From contig DAOUPT010000032.1 of the NCBI GenBank assembly GCA_030626025.1, positions 1 to 37,751 of the forward strand: 37,751 nucleotides of DNA. Direction: 5' to 3'. Below the pieces are notes generated by a model. It saw only the letters and a program-made list of their open reading frames with translations. It ran no database searches and had not been told where the DNA came from. This DNA comes from Anderseniella sp. (GTDB lineage: Bacteria > Pseudomonadota > Alphaproteobacteria > Rhizobiales > Aestuariivirgaceae). Below, piece after piece: positions 24,088-32,813 of this stretch. The translations under genes were made by a program, and so were the position numbers. Position 1 is the first letter of the stretch. Each line of letters opens with the position of its first letter.

Positions 24088-25335
24088 TCAGTGTGCCACG
24101 CCTGAGGCGACGCTTTCATCAATGAATTCTCCACGCACAAAACGTTTCAGACCAAACGGTTCAGCAATCGGGTGAGGGCGGTCATTGGCGATGGTATCAG
24201 CAAAGACAAAGCCGGAGCCGGGAATGGATTTAAACCCGCCGGTGCCCCAGCCGCCATTGACATAAAGGCCCTTAACATCGGTCATTGAGATAATCGGCGA
24301 GCGATCACCGGTCATATCAACAATTCCGCCCCATTGCCGCATCATTTTCAAACGCGAGATAATCGGAAAGGTCTCAACCAGCGCCGTTGCTGTGTGCTCA
24401 AGTGAAGCAAAGCTGCCCCGCTGGGCGTAGTTGTTATAGGCATCAGCTCCCCCGCCAATCACCAACTCGCCCTTGTCGGACTGGCTTACATAACCATGAA
24501 CAGTGTTGGCCATCACCACCACATCGATAACCGGTTTAATTGGCTCAGATACCATCGCCTGCAAACAAACGCTCTCAATCGGCATCGATACCCCGGCCAT
24601 CTGCATGATGTGCGAGGTATGTCCGGCCGTCACAACCGCGACCTTTTTGGTGTTAATGGTACCGCGGGTGGTTTCAACCCCGACAATCTGGTCCCCGTCC
24701 CGCAACAGGCCGGTTACTTCACAGTTTTGAATGATATCCACGCCCATCTGGTCAGCTCCGCGAGCATAACCCCAGGCAACTCCGTCATGACGGGCAGTGC
24801 CGCCGCTGGCCTGATAATAAGCCCCCAAAATCGGATAGCGCGCATCATCACGGTCATTGATGATCGGCACCAGCTCTTTTACCCGCTGGCGGTCAATCAT
24901 CTCGCACTCAAGTCCGGCAATCCGGTTGGCATGGGCGGTGCGCTGAAAACCGCGCAATTCGTGCTCTGTCTGGCACAGCATCAACAGGCCGCGCGGCGAG
25001 AACATGATGTTGTAATTAAACTCCTGCGACAGGTCAGCATAAAGCTTGTGAGCCAGATCATAAATGGCAATTGACGCGTCCTGCAGGTAGTTCGAGCGGA
25101 TAATGGTGGTGTTGCGCCCGGTATTACCACCGCCAAGCCAGCCCTTTTCAACCACAGCGATATTGGTCATGCCGTGCTCTTTGGCCATATAATAGGCGGT
25201 AGCCAAACCATGGCCACCGGCACCGATAATAACCGCATCATAAGAGGGCTTGAGTTCTGGCGATCTCCAGGCCTTTTCCCAGCCTTTGTGATAGTTGAGC
25301 GCCTGACGTGCCAGAGAGAAAATTGAATATCGCAT
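24088..25335 (-). CDS. soxB: Sarcosine oxidase beta subunit
   Basis: 415 residues from the chosen ATG, matching the usual ~417. The N-terminal FAD-binding fold is AVIIGAGGHGLATAYYMA, with VVEKGWLGGGNTGRNTTIIR after it. The GGTARHDGVAWGY motif contains His183, the likely site of covalent FMN attachment known in this family. The end has GGWGTGGFKSIPGSG. A longer frame opens at 25401, but the start at 25335 (MRYSIFSLARQALN) is the family N-terminus. First gene of the operon, divergent from ccmI across 187 bases. Confidence 0.95.
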   Translation of the reverse strand: MRYSIFSLARQALNYHKGWEKAWRSPELKPSYDAVIIGAGGHGLATAYYMAKEHGMTNIAVVEKGWLGGGNTGRNTTIIRSNYLQDASIAIYDLAHKLYADLSQEFNYNIMFSPRGLLMLCQTEHELRGFQRTAHANRIAGLECEMIDRQRVKELVPIINDRDDARYPILGAYYQASGGTARHDGVAWGYARGADQMGVDIIQNCEVTGLLRDGDQIVGVETTRGTINTKKVAVVTAGHTSHIMQMAGVSMPIESVCLQAMVSEPIKPVIDVVVMANTVHGYVSQSDKGELVIGGGADAYNNYAQRGSFASLEHTATALVETFPIISRLKMMRQWGGIVDMTGDRSPIISMTDVKGLYVNGGWGTGGFKSIPGSGFVFADTIANDRPHPIAEPFGLKRFVRGEFIDESVASGVAH

Positions 25336-25522
25336 GATGACCTGAATTTTTTGTAATCTGATTTTGATGCAATTTTGCGTTAGAACGCTAGCACCGCGCA
25401 TCTAATTGCGCTACCTGATAACGACAAAGTTTGTGAAAACTGCGACACAGCAACATAGAGCGTGATAGCAGGCTTTCAAAGTATGGTGTCCGAAGCAGAA
25501 TGAGACAAAGAGTAAAGTAGTT
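25336..25522. promoter_or_regulatory. Divergent soxB/ccmI intergenic region with two dyads
   Basis: Must hold the soxB promoter on the minus strand and the ccmI promoter on the plus strand. Two inverted repeats lie close together on the soxB side: GCGTT-AG-AACGC (25377-25388) and GCGCA-TCTAAT-TGCGC (25396-25411), 42-76 bases before the soxB ATG. They are candidate operator or RNA hairpin elements. I could not pick -35/-10 boxes with confidence. Confidence 0.45.
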
Positions 25523-26653
25523 ATGGCATTGTGGATAATATTTTCCGCCCTGACGATTGTGGCGCTGATTTGGGTCATGTACCCGTTCTTGCGTTCCAGC
25601 AAACAAGCGGCACGAGAGCTTAATTTTGAAAGTGCTGTCTATCGTGATCAATTGCAGGAGCTTGAGCGCGATGCCGAACGCGGGTTGATCAGTGAAAAAG
25701 AAAAAGAATCGGCCCTGAACGAGGTTTCACGCCGGTTATTGGGGGCACAGACCAGCCACGAACAGGCCCCGGCTGCAATCACGATCAGGACAAGATCAAG
25801 CAATGTTATTGCGTTGGTTTCCGTTGTTGCCGTTGCCGGTGTGGCCGGTATGTTATACAAAAAAGTCGGTCGGCCTGAATTGCCCGATCAACCCCAGGAA
25901 CAACGGATTGCAAATGCTGCAAAATCCGGTGATACGGCAGCGCTGCTGTTGCAGGTTCAGCGGTTTTTGGAGAAAAACCCCAAGGACATTCGTGGCTGGC
26001 GAGTTTTGGCCCCGGCTCTAAAGCGTGCCGGACGTTATAAAGAAGCAGCTGATGCCTATGCAAAAATGATGCAGCTGGATCGCATGACACCGCCAATATT
26101 GGTTGATTATGCTGAAAGTTTGATGATGGCCAATCAGGGCCTTCCCACCGACCAGATCAAACGGGCGCTTACAACTGCTCTTAAAATGGATAGTAAATAC
26201 GCCAAAGCCCGCTTTTACTGGGCAATGGCCCTGCAGCAGGACGGCAAGCGTGATGAAGCGTTGAAAGAATGGCGCTTGATATTGGAGCAAAACCCTAAAA
26301 ACCTGCAATTGCAAATGGCGGTTCAACGCCAAATTGCCGCCCTTGAGCCCGCCGGAAATACTGACGATGCCAAAATGCCCACCCTTGACAAGAGTCAACG
26401 CGAGGCGGCCGCAAACATGACACCCAAAGAGCGTCAGGAAATGATCCGCTCAATGGTGGAAAGACTGGCAGACCGTTTGAAGGAAAATGGCAAAGATCTG
26501 AACGGGTGGCAAAGGCTGATCCGGGCCCGTATGATGCTGGGTGAAAAAGATGCTGCCGCCATGGCCCTGAAAACGGCACAGGCAAATTTTAAAGATAACA
26601 AAGAGGCCCTGGCGCGTCTTGATCAGTTTTCCGGCTCGCTCGGTCTCAAATAA
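25523..26653 (+). CDS. ccmI: Cytochrome c maturation protein CcmI
   Basis: 376 residues. Two membrane spans ([19 protein letters not shown] at the N-terminus and [18 protein letters not shown] near residue 100) flank a cytoplasmic leucine-zipper-like loop ([21 protein letters not shown], the family signature). The periplasmic C-terminal part carries TPR-like helices ([47 protein letters not shown]). CcmI holds apocytochrome c for the CcmF-CcmH heme ligation complex. First gene of ccmI-ccmE-ccmF-ccmH. Confidence 0.94.
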   Translation: MALWIIFSALTIVALIWVMYPFLRSSKQAARELNFESAVYRDQLQELERDAERGLISEKEKESALNEVSRRLLGAQTSHEQAPAAITIRTRSSNVIALVSVVAVAGVAGMLYKKVGRPELPDQPQEQRIANAAKSGDTAALLLQVQRFLEKNPKDIRGWRVLAPALKRAGRYKEAADAYAKMMQLDRMTPPILVDYAESLMMANQGLPTDQIKRALTTALKMDSKYAKARFYWAMALQQDGKRDEALKEWRLILEQNPKNLQLQMAVQRQIAALEPAGNTDDAKMPTLDKSQREAAANMTPKERQEMIRSMVERLADRLKENGKDLNGWQRLIRARMMLGEKDAAAMALKTAQANFKDNKEALARLDQFSGSLGLK

Positions 26654-26667
26654 AAAGAGAATTAGAA

Positions 26668-27135
26668 ATGGCTATGACACGAAAAAAACAACGCACAACG
26701 ATGATCGTCGGCGGACTTGTTGTGTTGGGCATTGCCGTTGCAATCATTGCAACAGCGCTTAAAGATACGATTGTTTTCTTTTACACCCCCACCGAAGTGG
26801 CGGAAAAAAGCATTAGCCCGACCACACGGTTTCGTCTTGGCGGCCTGGTTGAAAAAGGCAGCGTCAAACGCGGTGAGGGTACAACAGTCAGTTTTACGGT
26901 TACCGACAATGCCCAGACCATAAATGTTCAATACACCGGCACCTTGCCGGATCTGTTTCGCGAAGGTCAGGGCGTTGTAACCGAAGGCAAACTTGACCGT
27001 GCCGGTACTTTTATTGCTGATAGTGTGCTGGCCAAGCACGATGAAAATTATATGCCCAAGGAAGTTGCCGACAGTTTGAAAAAACAGGGCTATTGGAAAC
27101 ATACCGAAGACGAGAAAAAACAACCTGAGAGTTAA
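26668..27135 (+). CDS. ccmE: Heme chaperone CcmE
   Basis: 155 residues: short basic N-terminus (MTRKKQR), one membrane anchor ([19 protein letters not shown]) and a periplasmic OB-fold. [15 protein letters not shown] and [21 protein letters not shown] are family blocks. His124 in LAKHDENY is the covalent heme ligand and Tyr128 the axial ligand. CcmE carries heme from CcmC to the CcmF-CcmH ligase. It starts 14 bases after ccmI and ends 24 bases before ccmF. Confidence 0.96.
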   Translation: MAMTRKKQRTTMIVGGLVVLGIAVAIIATALKDTIVFFYTPTEVAEKSISPTTRFRLGGLVEKGSVKRGEGTTVSFTVTDNAQTINVQYTGTLPDLFREGQGVVTEGKLDRAGTFIADSVLAKHDENYMPKEVADSLKKQGYWKHTEDEKKQPES

Positions 27136-27159
27136 GCTGGAAAGTTAAGGAGCAAAATA

Positions 27160-29139
27160 GTGATTACTGAAACAGGACACTTCGCACTGGTACTGGCTTT
27201 CGCGCTGGCACTTTTTCAGACAATTGTGCCGATGTATGGCGCTGCAAAAAATGATCGGTCCTTCATGGCAACCGCATCACCGGCAGCACTGGCGCAATTT
27301 GCCCTTGTTTCACTCTCTTTTGCCTCGTTGACTTATGCTTATTTGTCCTCAGACTTTTCCATCAAGAATGTCTATGCCAACTCACATTCGGCCAAACCGC
27401 TGATCTATAAAATTTCCGGAGTATGGGCCAATCATGAAGGCTCATTGCTGCTATGGGTTTTGATTCTGACGCTGTTTGGTGCTGCTGTTGCGGTTTTTTC
27501 AAATAATCTGCCGCAAAGCCTGAAAGCCCGGGTGCTGGCCGTACAAGGTTCTATATCCACTGCTTTTCTCGGTTTTATCCTGCTGACCTCAAATCCGTTT
27601 GAACGCCTCAGCCCGTCACCGATTGAGGGCACCGGTATGAACCCGATGTTGCAGGATCCGGCGCTGGCTATTCACCCACCGCTGCTCTATGCCGGTTATG
27701 TTGGCTTGTCTGTCTCCTTTTCATTTGCCATTGCCGCCTTGCTGGAAGGCAAGGTTGATGCAGCTTGGGCCCGTTGGGTTCGCCCGTGGACGCTGGCTGC
27801 ATGGATGTTTTTAACCATCGGCATCGCCCTTGGTTCTTGGTGGGCTTATTATGAACTTGGCTGGGGTGGCTGGTGGTTCTGGGATCCGGTGGAGAATGCC
27901 TCATTCATGCCCTGGCTGGTCGCCACCGCATTGTTGCACTCGGCCGTCGTGGTCGAAAAACGCAACGCTCTGAAAGTCTGGACGATACTTCTGGCAATTC
28001 TGGCCTTTTCGCTCTCCCTGGTGGGCACATTCATTGTCCGCTCCGGCGTGCTGACCTCGGTTCATGCCTTTGCTTCAGACCCGGAACGGGGTGTTTTCAT
28101 TCTGGCAATCCTGTGTTTCTTTGTCGGTGGCAGTCTTGCCTTATATGCTTGGCGGGCACCGATTCTGAAAGCTGGCGGGATTTTCGCCCCGCTCAGTCGT
28201 GAGGGTTCGCTGGTCATCAATAATCTGTTTCTGGCTGTTGCCGCATTCGCGGTTCTGACTGGCACCCTTTTCCCGCTGGTTTATGAAGCCTTGACTGGTG
28301 GAAAAATCTCTGTCGGCCCACCGTTTTTCAATCCGGTGTTTGGTATGCTGATTATACCATTGCTGCTGCTTGTGCCTCTGGGGCCGTTGTTGTCGTGGAA
28401 GCGGGCTGATGTCCTTGGCGCGATGCAGCGCTTGTGGGCTGCTGCTGCAATTTCCGTTCTGGTGGCGCTGCTCGTTATGATCTTTAAAGAGCGCGGTCCA
28501 TGGGCTGCCCCACTTGGCATAGCTCTGGGTATCTGGCTGATTGTTGGCTCGCTAACCGAATTGGCGGTGCGGACAAAGTTTCTGCGTGCACCATTTGGCA
28601 CCTTCCTGTCGCGGTTAAAGGGCTTGCCCGGCGCTGCTATTGGCATGGCGCTGGCCCATGCCGGAGTTGGTGTCATGGTAATTGGTATCGTTGCGATCAC
28701 CGCCTGGAAAGTTGAGAAGATCGTTGTGCTCAAAGAAGGTGCCAGCATTACCGTGGCTGGATCAAAGGTAACCTTTGTTTCAGAAACCAAAGGTGAAGGA
28801 CCGAACTACTCGGCCGAAACAGGTCGCTTTGACATTACGGTCGATGGCAAGTTCATCACCACGCTTTATTCTGAAAAACGTGCTTTCCGTCCCAGTGGCC
28901 AGCCGACAACCGAGGTTGGTATCCATCCATACTGGTCCGGTGATCTGTATGTTGTCATGGGCGATGCGATTAAAACCGGTGGCCGGACTGTCAGGGTTTA
29001 TTTCAACCCGCTGGCACCGCTGATCTGGTTTGGCCCGCTTATCATGTTTATTGGTGGTATGTTCTCGCTGTTTGATCGGCGCTACCGGGTTGGCGCGCCG
29101 AAACGCGCCAAACAAGCTGTCATGCAGCCAGCAGAGTAA
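27160..29139 (+). CDS. ccmF: Heme lyase CcmF
   Basis: 659 residues, many membrane spans. The periplasmic WWD signature appears as WGGWWFWDPVENASFMPWL, and other conserved blocks are GVWANHEGSLLLWVLILTLF, MNPMLQDPALAIHPPLLYAGYV and GTFIVRSGVLTSVHAFASDP. Conserved His residues in NHEGS, IHPP and VHAF fit heme coordination. It ligates heme to CXXCH of apocytochromes. The start is GTG at 27160, nine bases after AAGGAG. It ends 14 bases before ccmH. Confidence 0.96.
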   Translation: MITETGHFALVLAFALALFQTIVPMYGAAKNDRSFMATASPAALAQFALVSLSFASLTYAYLSSDFSIKNVYANSHSAKPLIYKISGVWANHEGSLLLWVLILTLFGAAVAVFSNNLPQSLKARVLAVQGSISTAFLGFILLTSNPFERLSPSPIEGTGMNPMLQDPALAIHPPLLYAGYVGLSVSFSFAIAALLEGKVDAAWARWVRPWTLAAWMFLTIGIALGSWWAYYELGWGGWWFWDPVENASFMPWLVATALLHSAVVVEKRNALKVWTILLAILAFSLSLVGTFIVRSGVLTSVHAFASDPERGVFILAILCFFVGGSLALYAWRAPILKAGGIFAPLSREGSLVINNLFLAVAAFAVLTGTLFPLVYEALTGGKISVGPPFFNPVFGMLIIPLLLLVPLGPLLSWKRADVLGAMQRLWAAAAISVLVALLVMIFKERGPWAAPLGIALGIWLIVGSLTELAVRTKFLRAPFGTFLSRLKGLPGAAIGMALAHAGVGVMVIGIVAITAWKVEKIVVLKEGASITVAGSKVTFVSETKGEGPNYSAETGRFDITVDGKFITTLYSEKRAFRPSGQPTTEVGIHPYWSGDLYVVMGDAIKTGGRTVRVYFNPLAPLIWFGPLIMFIGGMFSLFDRRYRVGAPKRAKQAVMQPAE

Positions 29140-29153
29140 GGAGGAGTAGGGCG

Positions 29154-29615
29154 ATGAGAACTCTTTTAGCAACCTTGCTGGCTCTTTCATTTTTGACTTT
29201 CCCGGCAATGGCGGTCGAGCCTGATGAAATCCTCGATGACCCGGTGCTGGAAGCCCGGGCCAGAGATTTGTCTACTAATCTGCGTTGTCTGGTTTGTCAG
29301 AACCAGTCCATAGACGACTCCAATGCCGGCCTGGCCAAAGACCTGCGGGTCTTGTTGCGCGAGCGGCTGGTGGCTGGTGACAGCGATGAGCAGGCCATCG
29401 GCTATATCGTCAGCAAATATGGTGAATATGTTCTGCTGAAACCAAAATTTGCTTTCCATACCCTGTTTCTCTGGCTCAGCCCGTTCGTCTTGCTGGCCAT
29501 CGGCATGTTTGCGCTGTTTCATATGCGCTCGCGTCCGGTTGCCACAACCAAAGAAAATGTCCTCAGTGATGAAGAGAAAAAGCGTCTGCAGGAGCTAATG
29601 CAGAAAGACGGATAG
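29154..29615 (+). CDS. ccmH: Cytochrome c maturation thiol-disulfide protein CcmH
   Basis: 153 residues. Signal peptide (LLATLLALSFLTFPAMA), then the redox motif LRCLVCQNQSIDDSNA with Cys45 and Cys48, and a C-terminal membrane anchor (LFLWLSPFVLLAIGMFALF). It keeps apocytochrome c heme-binding thiols reduced and works with CcmF and CcmI. Sometimes called CycL in rhizobia. The TAG stop abuts the ATG of the next gene. ccmABCDG are not in the window. Confidence 0.95.
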   Translation: MRTLLATLLALSFLTFPAMAVEPDEILDDPVLEARARDLSTNLRCLVCQNQSIDDSNAGLAKDLRVLLRERLVAGDSDEQAIGYIVSKYGEYVLLKPKFAFHTLFLWLSPFVLLAIGMFALFHMRSRPVATTKENVLSDEEKKRLQELMQKDG

Positions 29616-30839
29616 ATGACGCAAAAAATCGAGTTCACCGGAAGTCAGGGCGACAAACTTGCAGCACGTCTCGACAGCCCGGCTGCCACGCCCAAAGCTT
29701 ATGCCCTGTTTGCCCACTGCTTTACCTGCTCCAAAGATATTTTTGCAGCCTCGCGTATCGCCCGGGCATTAACGGCAGATGGTATCGCTGTTTTGCGCTT
29801 TGACTTTACAGGCCTAGGGGCGAGCAAGGGTGAATTTGCCAATACAAATTTTTCCTCAAATATTGAAGACTTGGTGTTGGCGGCCAACTTTCTGCGCGAT
29901 GAGTTTGAAGCACCGCAACTGCTGATCGGTCACTCTCTGGGTGGTGCGGCGGTTTTGGCCGCAGCTGAAAAAATCCCTGAAACAAAAGCTGTTGTAACCA
30001 TCGGTGCTCCAGCTGATATTGAGCACGTGCTGGCAAATTTCGGTTGCAGTCTCAAACAAATCGAGCGTGACGGCGTTGCCAATGTATCACTGGCCGGGCG
30101 CGACTTTACCATTAAGTCGCAATTTGTTGAGGATGTCCGCCAACAAGCCCAGGAACAACGCATAAAAAACCTCAAAAACCCGTTGTTGATATTCCATTCT
30201 CCCATTGATCAGACCGTCGGTGTTGACAACGCCACCAAAATATTTGTTACCGCCAGACATCCCAAAAGTTATGTCTCGCTTGATAACGCTGATCATTTGT
30301 TAAGTCGCCACCAAGATGCTGTGTATGTGGCAGAAGTGCTGGCCGCATGGGCATCGCGGTATTTACAGACGACAACGCCTGTAGAGACATCCGGCCATAC
30401 CCACGCAGCAGTTCGGGTTGAAGAAACCGGCGCTTCAAAGTTCCAGCAAAAAATAACAACCGGCAAACACCAGTTGCTGGCCGATGAGCCTGAAAGCGTT
30501 GGAGGAGCCGATACTGGTCCTTCTCCGTATGATTACCTCTCTGTAGCGTTGGGTGCCTGTACGACAATGACCATGCGCATGTATGCCGACCACAAGGGCT
30601 ATGATATCGGCAAATTAAGCGTAGAGGTCTCGCACGCTAAAATTCACGCACAAGACTGTGCAGATTGCGGTGAAGGCAAATCAGGCCGGATCAACCGCTT
30701 TGAGCGGGTCATCTCGGTGGAAGGTAATCTGCCTGATGACATTGCCGACAAGCTGCTGAAAATTGCCGACAAGTGCCCGGTGCATAAAACGCTGGAAAAG
30801 AGCTCTGTTGTTGCAACAAAACTGGTTGATCAGAACTAA
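29616..30839 (+). CDS. Bifunctional alpha/beta hydrolase - OsmC family protein
   Basis: 407 residues in two domains. Residues ~1-255 form an alpha/beta hydrolase with nucleophile Ser107 (IGHSLGG), Asp198 (HSPIDQTVG) and His227 (DNADHLLS). Residues ~265-407 form an OsmC-like domain with the two peroxidatic/resolving cysteines, Cys315 (ALGACTTMTMRMYA) and Cys387 (DKCPVHKTL), and an additional Cys pair in QDCADCGEGK. OsmC proteins reduce organic hydroperoxides; the hydrolase substrate is unknown. Translation starts on the base after the ccmH stop, so it is probably in the ccm operon. Its 3' end overlaps the convergent kinase gene by 4 bases. Confidence 0.93.
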   Translation: MTQKIEFTGSQGDKLAARLDSPAATPKAYALFAHCFTCSKDIFAASRIARALTADGIAVLRFDFTGLGASKGEFANTNFSSNIEDLVLAANFLRDEFEAPQLLIGHSLGGAAVLAAAEKIPETKAVVTIGAPADIEHVLANFGCSLKQIERDGVANVSLAGRDFTIKSQFVEDVRQQAQEQRIKNLKNPLLIFHSPIDQTVGVDNATKIFVTARHPKSYVSLDNADHLLSRHQDAVYVAEVLAAWASRYLQTTTPVETSGHTHAAVRVEETGASKFQQKITTGKHQLLADEPESVGGADTGPSPYDYLSVALGACTTMTMRMYADHKGYDIGKLSVEVSHAKIHAQDCADCGEGKSGRINRFERVISVEGNLPDDIADKLLKIADKCPVHKTLEKSSVVATKLVDQN

Positions 30840-32638
30840 GCTGCTTGCGATTTCTTATCGGTCGAAATCACGCGCTCTTTTGGAATAATCAGCGTTGCTG
30901 TAGTGCTGAAACCATGCTCACTTTCAATGGAAAAAGTCATACCGTGCAATTGGGCAAGTTTGCTGACAATTGACAAGCCCAAACCGGTGCCATGAATTTC
31001 GGCAAGATGAGGGTCGTTGGCTCGTTTGAAAGGCTGAAGAATTTCCTCCAGATCAGCTTCAGGAATACCAATGCCATTGTCATGGACGACAATCTTGAGA
31101 TCACCATTTAGCTCCAAGCTGGAATTGATTTTAACCTGCCCGTTGTCAAAAGAATAGCGAACAGCATTTCCAACCAGGTTGATCAGTATCTGATTAACGG
31201 AACGCTCATCAGCAAGAAGTTTGACCTCTTTGTCCTCGCACTCGATAACCATGTTGATATTTTTATCTTCGATTTGTTTGCGCAAAGTTGTTTCGCAAAA
31301 ACGAATCGGGTCAATAAGGTAAAAGTCCTGTTCATTGAACGCATGGGCTCCAGAATCAAGTCGGTTCAAATCAAGCAAATCATTGACGAAAGACAAAAGG
31401 TGTCCGGCGCTTTTTTCGATATGGCCCAGAAACTCTGTTTGTTCGTGAGGTTTGAGCGTACCAGGTGTTGCCTGTCTTAACACACTCGAAAACCCGAGAA
31501 TTGAGTTGAGGGGTGTTTTCAGTTCATGAGCGAGATTGGCGAAATATTCCGTTTTGCTTTTGCTGTCTTTTTCAGCATTCTCACGGTCTTTTTTCTGTAT
31601 ATTCTGATATTTTGATACCGCTTTTGCCATGGCATTGAAACGTTCCTGCATATCCTTGAATTCATGCGGCACATGCCAGCTGTTGTCTATGCTTACGGTC
31701 ACGCCATGGTCACCTTCTTCCACAGCCTGTGCGGCTTTGAGCACATTATTCAGCGGTTCCATGACCTTTCGAGCAATAAACAACGCAGCCAGACCGGCAA
31801 CTAAAATGCACATGATAAAGAGGGTGAAAATGGTGTTATGAGCCGATTTTGCCGCCATTTTCAACTCAGAGACCGGTTGCGGGATCATCACGCTCCATCC
31901 GGTATTATTAATTGAGGCAAACCCGGCAATCATGTCGGCTTTCAGGGCCGGTGAGTAAAACGTTTCAACCCCGGTTTCACCTGCCAGCATGCGTTTTGCA
32001 ATGGAAATTTGTGCAATGTTTTTGCGGGTGGCGGCCCAGGAAGGTTTCGGATGAGCCAGCAAATTTCCCTTTTGATCGATAATAGCCGCGTGACCTTTTT
32101 CACCGAATGCGACAGCTTTGCCGAGATCGACAAAATATTTTGTGGTCACCGCACCGACAACCAGCGTGTCATCGAATTTTTGCACAATAAACAGCAGCGA
32201 TTGGCCGTGTGGCCCAGCCATGACCGGCGAGAAAACCGGCTTGTCTTCTTTTGCCAACGACTTGAACGTTTCAAAGAATTTGGCAGGCATCTTGTCAGGG
32301 CAGGGGATGGTTTTAGGTGCGGCCTGCGCTATCACGACGCCGGTTTGAATGTTTGCAACGCAAAAATGGCGGAAACTTAACGTGTTGATAAAGGAGTCAA
32401 TGTTCGCAAGTTTGTTTCTGGCAACAAGATTTGATGCAACAAATTCGAAACTTGCCGTTAAATCCGTATGGTAACGTCTTAGCGCAGCGCCCAGGTTTCG
32501 GGCAATTAGCAAATGTTGATTTTCAACATTGGCAACTTCTTTTTTATACATGATGTCGCTCAGCGAAAACCATAGAATAACAAACGGAATAGCGACTGCC
32601 GCGCTGAAGATTAAAAATATCTGTTTACTGAACTTCAT
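30836..32638 (-). CDS. Membrane sensor histidine kinase with periplasmic dCache-like domain and HAMP
   Basis: 600 residues from ATG 32638, which follows GGAGGG; a longer frame begins at 32719. Span 1 (IFLIFSAAVAIPFVILWFSL), a ~250-residue periplasmic region of PDC/dCache type (FRHFCVANIQTGVVIAQ, KGHAAIIDQKGNLLAHPKPSW, STGWSVMIPQPVSEL-like), span 2 (FTLFIMCILVAGLAALFIA), HAMP (VMEPLNNVLKAAQAVEEGDHG), HisKA with His371 (NLAHELKTPLNSILGF) and an ATPase domain (NLVGNAVRYSF, DNGIGIP, GTGLGLS). No response regulator is adjacent on the same strand. It diverges from the htrA gene, which suggests envelope sensing, but the ligand is not known. Confidence 0.92.
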   Translation of the reverse strand: MKFSKQIFLIFSAAVAIPFVILWFSLSDIMYKKEVANVENQHLLIARNLGAALRRYHTDLTASFEFVASNLVARNKLANIDSFINTLSFRHFCVANIQTGVVIAQAAPKTIPCPDKMPAKFFETFKSLAKEDKPVFSPVMAGPHGQSLLFIVQKFDDTLVVGAVTTKYFVDLGKAVAFGEKGHAAIIDQKGNLLAHPKPSWAATRKNIAQISIAKRMLAGETGVETFYSPALKADMIAGFASINNTGWSVMIPQPVSELKMAAKSAHNTIFTLFIMCILVAGLAALFIARKVMEPLNNVLKAAQAVEEGDHGVTVSIDNSWHVPHEFKDMQERFNAMAKAVSKYQNIQKKDRENAEKDSKSKTEYFANLAHELKTPLNSILGFSSVLRQATPGTLKPHEQTEFLGHIEKSAGHLLSFVNDLLDLNRLDSGAHAFNEQDFYLIDPIRFCETTLRKQIEDKNINMVIECEDKEVKLLADERSVNQILINLVGNAVRYSFDNGQVKINSSLELNGDLKIVVHDNGIGIPEADLEEILQPFKRANDPHLAEIHGTGLGLSIVSKLAQLHGMTFSIESEHGFSTTATLIIPKERVISTDKKSQAA

Positions 32639-32813
32639 TATTTGGCCCTCCACACACGACAGGCAGAATGCCCCATATTCGTTGATAAATTGCCTAGGAG
32701 GATGGTTAAAAGTTTTCAAAGATTACTGATATTTCATCTTGCCGAAAGGTTGCTGTAAGGCCGGTTTGTTTAAGGGTGTTGTTATGACTGCCCGAAACTC
32801 CCTGGAGAAAAAT

